Assembly (NCBI GenBank): GCA_937880125.1
Contig: CALFLU010000022.1
Span: 1 to 6,404, forward strand
Direction: 5' to 3'
DNA from: an uncultured Eubacteriaceae bacterium
GTDB taxonomy: Bacteria; Bacillota; Clostridia; Eubacteriales; UBA1433
DNA length: 6,404 bases
Both the position numbers and the translations under genes were made by a program. Shown one piece after another: positions 1 through 5,821 of the stretch (its first letter is position 1; every line of letters starts with the position of its first letter). Below the pieces are notes generated by a model that ran no database searches, was not told the origin of the DNA, and was given only the letters and a program-made list of their open reading frames with translations.

Positions 1-30
1 ACGGATAAAAGAAGCGATAAAACTGTATAA
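1..30 (+). CDS. C-terminal end of an upstream gene, probably an intact mprF-like copy (partial)
   Basis: Reading frame 1 gives the nine residues TDKRSDKTV followed by TAA at 28-30. The end of the broken gene further down (1395-1424) reads VDNRSDEAV and TAA, with 23 of 30 bases identical, and in both places the same tRNA-derived sequence follows directly. I infer that the gene entering from the left is a paralogue of the MprF-like (DUF2156) gene whose remains lie at 229-1424. Only nine codons are visible, so family and integrity rest entirely on this comparison. Confidence 0.55.
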   Translation, partial: TDKRSDKTV

Positions 31-111
31 ACAGCGGAATCGGCAGACGCACAGGACTTAAAATCCTGTGGGAAATTTCTCGTGCGGGTTCAAGTCCCGC
101 CTCCGGCACCA
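25..111 (+). tRNA. tRNA-Leu(UAA) lacking its 5' acceptor strand (probable pseudo-tRNA or tRNA-like 3' element)
   Basis: The D stem is 34-36/48-50 and the anticodon stem 52-56/64-68. The loop CTTAAAA carries the UAA anticodon at 59-61. A long class II variable arm lies at 69-83, the T stem at 84-88/96-100, the acceptor 3' strand CTCCGGC at 101-107, discriminator A108 and an encoded CCA at 109-111. All match a normal bacterial tRNA-Leu. The 5' acceptor strand should read GCCGGAG, but 25-31 reads GTATAAA, which gives only two Watson-Crick pairs and one wobble out of seven. The usual T8-G9 is also replaced by CA. These bases instead belong to the end of the preceding gene, whose stop codon is at 28-30. 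RNase P processing and charging are therefore doubtful. An automatic tRNA finder may still call it a tRNA. Confidence 0.7.
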
Positions 112-125
112 ATGATGATACAATA

Positions 126-175
126 CCGAACTCTTGCCACTATAACTATAGGCGAAAGTTCGGATTTTATTTTTT
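126..175 (+). terminator. Intrinsic terminator after the tRNA-Leu sequence
   Basis: CCGAACT at 126-132 pairs perfectly with AGTTCGG at 157-163. After a mismatch the stem continues with further pairs (134-138 with 151-155, including GCC/GGC). A T-rich run at 165-175 follows. It would end a transcript carrying the upstream gene together with the tRNA-like sequence. Confidence 0.8.
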
Positions 176-228
176 GGTTTGTTTATTATTTCACTGAGCG
201 GGCATGAGTTTTATCGTAAAAAGCAACA

Positions 229-1424
229 TTGAAGATGAAACACTGTATATCTGGCATCAAGAATTTTTTAGTATTGAGAGAAGAGCGGATGCTTTCAGAA
301 AAAAATGCTTCAAAAATGATAGTCAATATTACAACAATCCTCGTTTTAGTCGTGTCTGCTGTGGTTCTCATCTCTTCTTTTTTTAACGTGCCTGCTTTAT
401 CGCATAGGTTATATGGTAACTCCGTCTTTAATCATTTCGTACAGCGCTTAACGGCTGTGGCATTATTGATTGTGGCATGGAATTTATATAGACGAAAACA
501 AATTGCCTGGCTGATGACCGTGGCGCTATTAATCATCAATCTTTTTTCGCGATTGATTATGCATCGCCATTCACTAAGCACTTTTTTAATTGTAAGGTTT
601 CTATCAATGCATTTTTATGGGTATTACGGGAGCATTTTTAGACACGTATGCGGCCTTGGGTTATAATTTTGTAAAATGCGGAGAAGAGGCGCGAATCAAT
701 TTGCTTTCCTACAATTTAGCCGGAGGAAAGATGGCAAAAATGCGCGCAAACATCAATCATGCCAATAAAGCGGGTCTTACGACCCATGAATATAAGCCTA
801 CAGAAAAAACCGATAAAGGAATTGAGGCGGAAATGAAAGCCATATCTGAAGAGTGGCTTCGGGGCAAAAAAAGCAGAGAGCTTGTTTTTACGGTAGGCGG
901 AATGGGATTGAGTGAACCGATGGATCGGCGATATTTTTATGCGCGTGATGCAAAGGAAACAATGGTGGCGTTCAATGTGTTTTTACCGTTTGGCGGAATG
1001 AAAGGCTATTATGCAGACGTAACCAGACGTCTTGCCAAAGCGCCGGGCGGCGTGACGGGAAAAAAACAATTATGACGCCTTCGAAGTATTTCGAAAAGAA
1101 GGAATCCAATGGGCGAGTATAGGTCTGGCACCGTTGGCGCGTATTCACGAAGAAGGCGAAAAAGACACTGTGACAGAGAAATTTCTCGAATTAATCTACG
1201 AGAAAGGCAATGCATTTTACGGATTTAAAGACTTGCGCACAGCCAAAGAAAAATATGGATCTACGGATTGGGTGCCGGGATACTTTGCTTACTCTACGAG
1301 AGTTTTGACGCCGCAGATGGCTTATGCCATTGTCAGCATACAAAATCCGAAAGGTATTACAGATTATATCAAAAGTGTTTATCGAAGAATGATCGTAGAT
1401 AATAGAAGCGATGAAGCAGTATAA
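229..1424 (+). pseudogene. Broken MprF-like aminoacyl-phosphatidylglycerol synthase (DUF2156), several frame changes and an internal deletion
   Basis: Three successive frames together resemble a short MprF-type protein, which moves an amino acid from aminoacyl-tRNA onto phosphatidylglycerol in the membrane. Frame 1 (TTG 229 or ATG 289, to about 640) encodes hydrophobic segments with the RRKQIAWL turn common in these membrane domains. Frame 2 (from about 617 to 1067) holds the first half of the catalytic domain: GEEARINL, KMRANINHANKAGL, ISEEWL and DVTRRLAKAPGGV. Frame 3 (about 1065-1424) continues with IGLAPLARI and FYGFKDLRTAKEKYG, and ends in RSDEAV. The frame 2 to 3 change falls at a run of seven A (1060-1066). 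At about 600-640 the text jumps from membrane helices directly to the GEEA region, so a block usually found between them appears deleted. About 400 codons remain, where I would expect well over 500 for an intact member. The family call is from motif recall, without a search. Confidence 0.72.
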
Positions 1425-1496
1425 ACAGCGGAATCGGCAGATGCTCAGGACTTCCGTTGAAAATTTCTCTTGCGGGTTCGTATTCTGTCTTTGACA
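1425..1496 (+). pseudogene. Decayed second copy of the 5'-truncated tRNA-Leu
   Basis: Bases 1425-1441 are identical to 31-47 of the first tRNA copy (D-arm region). After that, CAGGACTT, AAATTTCTC and TGCGGGTTC are still recognisable. About six bases including the anticodon are gone, the 3' half of the T stem is altered, and the acceptor strand and CCA are destroyed. It follows the stop codon of the broken MprF-like gene directly, exactly as the first copy follows the upstream gene. It cannot fold as a tRNA. Confidence 0.75.
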
Positions 1497-1673
1497 ATAA
1501 ACACCCATCATCCAATTATAGGGTAGGGTAAATTTGTCGGCAAAGAGGACGAAATTGTACGATATTTGTGATGAAACTAATAAAACAGCGATTTTTTTCT
1601 CATTGTTGAGAAATGATACGATGATTTATTTGGTACATAAAAAAAGCGAAAAATAAATTTAAATTAAATCCTC
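1497..1673 (+). other. AT-rich intergenic stretch without a recognised gene
   Basis: No credible reading frame is present on either strand. Bases 1515-1545 faintly resemble the terminator region after the first tRNA copy, in line with the duplication, but the match is too poor to assert. A small perfect 7-bp hairpin (1596-1602 with 1607-1613) is preceded, not followed, by a T run, so it is not a terminator for the + strand. Confidence 0.5.
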
Positions 1674-1685
1674 TTGCGTAACCCC

Positions 1686-1716
1686 TTGCTTGTGACGTTA
1701 CGTGATACTGTAAAGT
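1686..1716 (+). promoter_or_regulatory. MerR-type promoter with a long spacer and inner dyad
   Basis: A -35 like TTGCTT (1686-1691) and a -10 like TAAAGT (1711-1716) are 19 bp apart, the over-long spacing typical of promoters activated by MerR proteins through DNA untwisting. Inside the spacer sits the dyad ACGT-T-ACGT (1695-1703). A wider inverted repeat, CGTAAC (1677-1682) with GTTACG (1697-1702), overlaps it. The placement just upstream of the regulator suggests self-regulation. The boxes are imperfect, so exact positions are tentative. Confidence 0.5.
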
Positions 1717-1737
1717 GAGGTCAAGGAGGTGAATTTT

Positions 1738-2457
1738 ATGTCGCAATACTCAACCGGAGAACTGGCCAGGCTTTGTGGAGTCTCTGTTCGGACAGTACAA
1801 TTCTATGATGCCAAAGATTTACTGAAACCGTCTGAGCTCACAGAAGGCGGCAGGCGGCTGTATTCCGAAGATGACCTTAATAAAATGCGTCTGATTTGCA
1901 TGTTAAAAACTTTGGGGCTTACGCTTGCATCTATTAAAGATATATTGGAAAGTGACAACCCCGGCAAAGTATTATTGTTGTTATTTGATGAACAGGTCAA
2001 ACAAATTGATAGTGAAATTAAAGACAAGCAAAAACAACTGGATTCAATCAAGGTTATCAGGGAAAGCATTTGCCATGCAGGCAGGATTTCGGTAAATTCA
2101 ATACGCGATATAGAGCGCATGATGGAAAGTAAAAAGAAACTGAGAACAACGCATGTCACCATGGTCATTGTGGGACTGGTAATGGATGTCATTGTGATAG
2201 GATCAGTAGCTCTTTGGATTGTAAAAGGTATTTGGCAGCCTTTTGCAATCGGAATGCCGTTTGCTATATGGTTGGGGATTTTAATAACAAGGATGTATTA
2301 TAAAAATACGGAGTATATTTGTGCGGAATGCAACATCAGGTTTAAGCCGACATTAGGAAAATTTTTATTTTCTGCTCACACACCAAAGACCCGAAAACTA
2401 AAATGCCCCGAATGTGATCACATCGGATATTGTGTGGAGGTTGCTTCTGAAAAATAG
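1738..2457 (+). CDS. MerR-family regulator with two membrane helices and a C-terminal zinc ribbon
   Basis: The protein has 239 residues. Residues 3-72 are a MerR winged helix-turn-helix, with TGELARLCGVSVRTVQFYD as the helix-turn-helix and GGRRLYSEDDL leading into the wing and following helix. Residues 78-110 form a charged coiled coil for dimerisation. Residues 139-162 and 166-184 are hydrophobic and should span the membrane. The tail carries C195-x2-C198 and C223-x2-C226, a zinc-ribbon pattern. It is probably a one-component regulator held at the membrane, sensing something there or through bound metal; the signal is unknown. ATG 1738 is chosen because AAGGAGGT (1723-1730) lies 7 bp before it. 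The in-frame GTG at 1729 overlaps that ribosome binding site and is unlikely. The gene stands alone between its own promoter and a terminator, so no target gene is visible besides itself. Confidence 0.88.
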   Translation: MSQYSTGELARLCGVSVRTVQFYDAKDLLKPSELTEGGRRLYSEDDLNKMRLICMLKTLGLTLASIKDILESDNPGKVLLLLFDEQVKQIDSEIKDKQKQLDSIKVIRESICHAGRISVNSIRDIERMMESKKKLRTTHVTMVIVGLVMDVIVIGSVALWIVKGIWQPFAIGMPFAIWLGILITRMYYKNTEYICAECNIRFKPTLGKFLFSAHTPKTRKLKCPECDHIGYCVEVASEK

Positions 2458-2523
2458 CATTTTTATTTATTAAAAAATTAAGTTCCGTTTTGAGCAAATC
2501 GGCTCGAACAGTCACAGGTTAAA

Positions 2524-2574
2524 ATGCAAAAACGGAGGATTAAAGTATAAAACACTCATCCTCCGTTTTTGCAT
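2524..2574. terminator. 17-bp perfect hairpin, likely two-way terminator after the merR-type gene
   Basis: Arms 2524-2540 and 2558-2574 are perfectly complementary over 17 bp with a 17-base loop. The GC-rich core CGGAGGAT/ATCCTCCG is flanked by five A on the left and five T (2566-2570) on the right. It therefore reads as an intrinsic terminator on the + strand and also on the - strand. Confidence 0.85.
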
Positions 2575-2580
2575 ATCTGG

Positions 2581-2606
2581 AAATCTGTACAAATGCAGAT
2601 TTTTTC
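2581..2606 (+). terminator. Second, weaker hairpin with T run
   Basis: AAATCTG (2581-2587) pairs with CAGATTT (2596-2602) around an 8-base loop, and T residues continue to 2605. The stem has low GC, so it is at best a back-up terminator behind the strong hairpin just upstream. Confidence 0.45.
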
Positions 2607-2684
2607 GGACAAATCTTTTCTTTTGCTTTCATTCGTCTCTAGCCCGCCTCTGATGCCGAAAACGGCAAAATACAAAATCGTCTA

Positions 2685-2713
2685 TTGACGGTTTTTTTAT
2701 TTTGCTTTATGAT
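2685..2713 (+). promoter_or_regulatory. Sigma-A promoter of plsY
   Basis: TTGACG (2685-2690) and TATGAT (2708-2713) are separated by 17 bp, each one base from consensus. Transcription would start near 2720, about 20 bases before the plsY start codon. Small stems just upstream (TGCCG/CGGCA around AAAA at 2654-2667, CGTC/GACG at 2679-2690) may or may not matter. Confidence 0.75.
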
Positions 2714-2741
2714 AATGAAAAAGCAGAAGGAGCCAAGGGCA

Positions 2742-3326
2742 ATGTATCTCGTGATTTTTATTCTTTGTTATTTGCTGGGAAACATCAATCCGGCATATAT
2801 TTACGGGAAATTGACAAAGAATACCGACATCAGAAACCACGGCAGCGGAAATGCGGGCACGACCAATGCCATGCGCGTGCTGGGCAAAAAGGCAGGCGCG
2901 GTTGTTTTGGCGGTCGACTTTGCCAAAGGCGCTCTTGCGGTGTGGCTGGCCGGTGCATTGAGCAGCGGTGCCTATGCCCAGGCTATCGGGGCATTGGCTG
3001 TTATTTTGGGACACGATTGGCCTGTGCTGCTCAAGTTCAGGGGCGGCAAAGGCATTGCCACAATTTGCGGTGTGTTTTTGGTACTGGCTCCTGTGTCACT
3101 GGCCATATCTGTAGGCATTGCACTGGTGCTGATTTTTTTGACAAGGATGGTCTCGTTGGGTTCGATTTGCGGACTGCTTGTGAATGTCGTTGTATTATTT
3201 GTTATGGAAGGACCCGGCATTCATGCGTTTTTAGCCATTGCAGTTGCAGCGATTGGGATTTTTCAACATCGACAAAACATAAAGAGAATCATACAGGGCA
3301 ATGAAAATAAATTGACTTTTCGATAA
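2742..3326 (+). CDS. plsY: Acyl-phosphate:glycerol-3-phosphate acyltransferase PlsY
   Basis: PlsY is an integral membrane enzyme that transfers the acyl group from acyl-phosphate to glycerol-3-phosphate, giving lysophosphatidic acid, the first step of phospholipid synthesis. The protein has 194 residues, the usual length, and is almost entirely hydrophobic helices. Three conserved cytoplasmic motifs are visible: DIRNHGSGNAGTTN at 29-42, GHDWPVLLKFRGGKGIAT at 90-107 (phosphate-binding glycine-rich loop), and QHRQNIKRIIQGNE at 175-188. The first helix carries GNINPAYIYGK where many members have a GSIP-type sequence. ATG 2742 is preferred: AGAAGGAG lies about ten bases before it and the protein then begins with the first helix. 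The in-frame TTG at 2685 lies within the promoter -35 box and would add 19 unusual residues. The metallopeptidase gene follows 30 bp later, so the two are probably co-transcribed. Confidence 0.95.
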   Translation: MYLVIFILCYLLGNINPAYIYGKLTKNTDIRNHGSGNAGTTNAMRVLGKKAGAVVLAVDFAKGALAVWLAGALSSGAYAQAIGALAVILGHDWPVLLKFRGGKGIATICGVFLVLAPVSLAISVGIALVLIFLTRMVSLGSICGLLVNVVVLFVMEGPGIHAFLAIAVAAIGIFQHRQNIKRIIQGNENKLTFR

Positions 3327-3356
3327 TAAAGGTCGGCAGGATCAAGGGAAGACAAG

Positions 3357-4025
3357 ATGAATGATTATGAAATTCGAAGAAGTGCGCGAAAAACAATTGG
3401 TTTAAGTATTGGTTATGGCGGGGCGTTGGTTGTCAAAGCTCCGTTTTTTGTTTCGCGCCGAGAAATAGAGGCTGCGGTCGGCAGCAAAAGGAACTGGATT
3501 GACCAAAAACAAGCTGAAATGATGAAACACAAAGAAAAATATCCGACGATTTCCTTTGAAGACGGGCAAGTGGTCTATTATTTGGGGCAATCCTATCAAA
3601 TAGCGATTCAAACAGGGGTACAAGAATCTTTTATGCAAGCGAATAAAATTTTTTTACCGTTGAAAAAAGAGCATAGAGAGCAAGCGCTGAAAAGCTGGTA
3701 TAAAAAGAATGCATCGGAAATTTTTCGTAAAAGAGCAGTATATTTTCAGCGTCAAACGGGATTGAATGTTGCCGCGGTAAAAATAACCGATGCCAAGCGA
3801 CAATGGGGATCGTGTTCGAGGCAGGGAAACATCAACTTTTCTTGGCGCCTTGCAATGTGTCCGCCGGAAATAATAGACTATGTGGTTTTGCATGAAGTGA
3901 TACACTTAAAACACCCCAATCACTCTAAAGATTTTTATAATATGGTAGAGCATTATATGTCTGATTATCGGGCACGAAAAAAGTGGCTTTCAGACAATAG
4001 GTGTATCATTGATATGGTTCTGTAA
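3357..4025 (+). CDS. YgjP-type (DUF45) zinc metallopeptidase, SprT/WSS1-like
   Basis: The protein has 222 residues, soluble with no signal peptide. Residues 150-183 show the family pattern: WGSCS (150-154), then GNINFSWRLAMCPPEIIDYVVLHEVIHLKHPNHSKDF. HEVIH at 179-183 is the HExxH zinc motif, with E180 as the expected catalytic base. The following HPNH (186-189) should supply the third ligand. The N-terminal 75 residues are the beta-rich and helical region typical of the family. Relatives include E. coli YgjP; their substrate is poorly known, and similarity to SprT/WSS1 proteases suggests a role in protein turnover, possibly at DNA. ATG 3357 has AAGGGA a few bases upstream. No terminator is seen between plsY and this gene, nor clearly after it. 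Confidence 0.88.
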   Translation: MNDYEIRRSARKTIGLSIGYGGALVVKAPFFVSRREIEAAVGSKRNWIDQKQAEMMKHKEKYPTISFEDGQVVYYLGQSYQIAIQTGVQESFMQANKIFLPLKKEHREQALKSWYKKNASEIFRKRAVYFQRQTGLNVAAVKITDAKRQWGSCSRQGNINFSWRLAMCPPEIIDYVVLHEVIHLKHPNHSKDFYNMVEHYMSDYRARKKWLSDNRCIIDMVL

Positions 4026-4058
4026 TGAGATGTTTGGTGGGCTAAATAGACAAATATA

Positions 4059-4087
4059 TTGACAGATTAATAAAAAGGAAGTATAAT
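4059..4087 (+). promoter_or_regulatory. Full-consensus sigma-A promoter of the fatty-acid operon
   Basis: TTGACA (4059-4064) and TATAAT (4082-4087) both match consensus exactly with a 17-bp spacer. Transcription should start near 4094, giving a leader of about 40 bases before the fabT start. A promoter this strong usually needs repression, which fits the operator right behind it. Confidence 0.9.
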
Positions 4088-4094
4088 AACAAAA

Positions 4095-4120
4095 TAGTTA
4101 GATAGACTAACTAAATAGTT
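4095..4120 (+). promoter_or_regulatory. Probable FabT operator: overlapping inverted repeats on the transcription start
   Basis: TAGTTAG (4095-4101) and CTAACTA (4107-4113) form a perfect 7-bp inverted repeat around five bases. The right arm also pairs with a third half-site: AACTA (4109-4113) and TAGTT (4116-4120) around two bases. The site covers the predicted start point, so a bound MarR-type dimer would block transcription. MarR-family FabT proteins are known to bind such dyads upstream of their own fab operons; that this protein binds here is inferred from position. Confidence 0.75.
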
Positions 4121-4133
4121 TTGGGAGGGAGCA

Positions 4134-4598
4134 ATGGATGAATTTTCTGTGGCACTAAACGACATATTGGTTGAAGCTTATTATAATATTTTGGATTTTG
4201 AAGAGCAGGCAATCAAAAAAGATCATCGATTGAAACTTTCCATTAATGAGATGCATTTAATTGAAGCTGTGGGCAGAAAAAACGGAAATGGACGAACGAT
4301 AGGGGAGATTGCAGAGGATTTGCGTATTACTATGCCTTCGGCAACCATTGCAGTCAATAAAATTACGGCAAAAGGCTATACCGAAAAAATGCGTTGTCGA
4401 GAAGACGGGCGTGTGGTGCGTGTGAGGCTCACAAAAGAAGGGCAAAAGATAGACAGATATCACCGATTTTATCATCAGAAAATGGTTAAAGAGTTAAGTG
4501 AAAATCTTACAGCAGAAGAGCGCCGATGTTTGGTGGGAGCGATACAAAAATTGAACAATTTTTTCCAAAATAGTTTAAGGGAAGGTGAACAAGCATGA
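4134..4598 (+). CDS. fabT: MarR-family repressor of fatty-acid synthesis, FabT-like
   Basis: The protein has 154 residues, a normal MarR length. Helices at both ends form the dimer region. The winged helix lies at about 36-102, with IGEIAEDLRITMPSATIAVNKITAKGY as helix-turn-helix and EDGRVVRVRLTKEG (90-103) as the wing with the typical D-x-R. FabT proteins repress the fab operon, and acyl-ACP acts as the co-repressor in studied Firmicutes. The gene heads the operon, lies directly behind an operator-covered consensus promoter, and its stop overlaps the fabH start by 4 bp (ATGA, 4595-4598), which gives translational coupling. The start ATG 4134 is preceded by GGGAGGG at 4123-4129. The name rests on context; as an isolated sequence it is simply a MarR protein. 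Confidence 0.85.
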   Translation: MDEFSVALNDILVEAYYNILDFEEQAIKKDHRLKLSINEMHLIEAVGRKNGNGRTIGEIAEDLRITMPSATIAVNKITAKGYTEKMRCREDGRVVRVRLTKEGQKIDRYHRFYHQKMVKELSENLTAEERRCLVGAIQKLNNFFQNSLREGEQA

Positions 4599-5554
4599 AT
4601 TTTCAAATATTAGGAACAGGGAGTTATGCACCTGAGCACATTGTGACAAATGACGACCTGTCAAAAATGGTCGATACTTCGGATGAATGGATTGCAGAAC
4701 GAACCGGCATTCGCCAAAGGCATATTTCAGTCAATGAAACGACGCATGATATGGCTTATCAAGCTGCAATGAGGGCGTTGGACGATACAGGGGTGAAGCC
4801 TGAGGAGCTGGATATGATCCTTTGTGCAACGATATCTTCGGATTTGGCTTCGCCGAATGTGGCAATCATGGTTCAAAAAATGATTGGTGCCACGTGTCCT
4901 GCGATGGATATCAGCGCAGCGTGCTCGGGATTTGTCTACACACTTGATGTAGCCGCCGGTTATTTTGCACGCGGAAAAGCAAAAAAAATGCTGGTACTGG
5001 GTGCAGAGAGGCTGTCAAAAATGTTGGATTGGGAGGACAGAGCCACCTGTGTTATTTTTGCCGATGGGGCAGGCGCGGTGGTTTTGGGAGAAGGGGAGTC
5101 TTATCTTTCTTCGAAGTTAACGGCAAAAGGGGACGACGATGTGATAAAAATACCTTACTATGTGGGGTTGTCTCCGTTTTTCACGATTCCGGGAGAAAAA
5201 CCGTGTATCAACATGAAGGGCAGAGAAGTGTTTAAATTTGCGGTCAATGCGATGTATAATGATGTGCAGGAAGTGCTGGAACAGTCCGGGCTTACACAAA
5301 AGGATGTCAGCTATGTCATTCCGCATCAGGCCAATTTGCGGATTATTGATGCAGTGGCACGCAGAATGGATATTGCGCCGGAAAAATTTTATCATAACAT
5401 TGAAAGATTCGGCAACACCTCCTCGGCAAGTATCCCCATTGCCTTAGACGAATTGAACAAAGCAGGCAAGCTAAAGGCGGGAGACTATATCGTACTTAGC
5501 GCATTTGGCGGCGGGCTTACCACAGGTGCTTGTGTGGTTAGATGGACAAAATAG
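4595..5554 (+). CDS. fabH: Beta-ketoacyl-ACP synthase III (FabH)
   Basis: FabH condenses an acyl-CoA primer with malonyl-ACP and so starts each fatty-acid chain. The protein has 319 residues, the standard length. The catalytic triad is complete: C110 in ISAACSGF, H244 in IPHQANLRI and N274 in GNTSSASIP. Other family signatures are TSDEWIAERTGIRQRHI near residues 28-44 and the glycine-rich end AFGGGLTTGACVVRW. The acyl-CoA preference (acetyl or branched) cannot be told by eye. The start ATG 4595 shares ATGA with the fabT stop and has AGGTGA about six bases before it, so translation is coupled to fabT. A 41-bp gap leads to acpP, containing a tiny 5-bp hairpin over the stop codon (5553-5565). 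Confidence 0.97.
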   Translation: MNFQILGTGSYAPEHIVTNDDLSKMVDTSDEWIAERTGIRQRHISVNETTHDMAYQAAMRALDDTGVKPEELDMILCATISSDLASPNVAIMVQKMIGATCPAMDISAACSGFVYTLDVAAGYFARGKAKKMLVLGAERLSKMLDWEDRATCVIFADGAGAVVLGEGESYLSSKLTAKGDDDVIKIPYYVGLSPFFTIPGEKPCINMKGREVFKFAVNAMYNDVQEVLEQSGLTQKDVSYVIPHQANLRIIDAVARRMDIAPEKFYHNIERFGNTSSASIPIALDELNKAGKLKAGDYIVLSAFGGGLTTGACVVRWTK

Positions 5555-5595
5555 GGAGAATCCCTTTTGTATAAAATTATAATCAGGAGAAAAAA

Positions 5596-5817
5596 ATGGT
5601 TTACGAAAAAGTAGTGGAAGTTTTAAAACAACATTCGTCATTGGACGGTCTTGAAGTAACAAGAGAAACAACATTTAAAGATGCGGGAATCGACTCGTTG
5701 GATTTTGTTGAAATTCTCATGGAACTTGAAGAATCTTTGGGTATCGAATTAGAGCTTGAAGAAAATTTTGAAAATGTAGGCGAGTTGGTAGACTTTGTAT
5801 CAGCAAAAGTAAAATAG
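5596..5817 (+). CDS. acpP: Acyl carrier protein
   Basis: The protein has 73 residues and is very acidic, as expected for an ACP. S34 in GIDSLDFVEIL is the site for the 4'-phosphopantetheine arm that carries growing acyl chains. The following helix (MELEESLGIELELEE) is the negatively charged partner-recognition surface. AGGAG at 5585-5589 sits six bases before the ATG. Its place between fabH and fabD, with no other carrier in view, makes it the fatty-acid ACP rather than one for a special pathway. A strong hairpin follows its stop codon and may set its mRNA level apart from the genes downstream. Confidence 0.95.
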   Translation: MVYEKVVEVLKQHSSLDGLEVTRETTFKDAGIDSLDFVEILMELEESLGIELELEENFENVGELVDFVSAKVK

Positions 5818-5821
5818 TCTG

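Noticed and set aside
719..725. GCCGGAG, the exact missing 5' acceptor strand of the tRNA, suggesting a split or permuted tRNA
   Set aside because: It lies inside the MprF-like coding relic (codons for L-A-G-G), has no adjoining D-arm sequence, and is best seen as coincidence.
31..1496. Repeated tRNA-Leu segments as attL/attR of an integrated island
   Set aside because: The shared sequence extends upstream into coding sequence, and the tRNA loses its 5' rather than showing a split 3' end. No integrase, recombinase or phage gene lies between, so tandem duplication explains it better.
1596..1613. 7-bp hairpin TTTCTCA/TGAGAAA as a terminator
   Set aside because: The T run is before the stem on the + strand, and on the - strand the stem would be followed by A residues, so neither direction fits.
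1729..1737. GTG start for the MerR-type gene, three codons upstream
   Set aside because: The GTG overlaps the AAGGAGGT ribosome binding site, which is correctly spaced for ATG 1738.
2702..3304. 200-codon frame overlapping plsY in another frame
   Set aside because: The translation is rich in Cys, Arg and His with no recognisable fold, whereas the plsY frame has all family motifs.
5553..5565. AGGGA/TCCCT hairpin with TTT at the fabH stop as a terminator
   Set aside because: Only five base pairs and a broken T run; the operon clearly continues into acpP.
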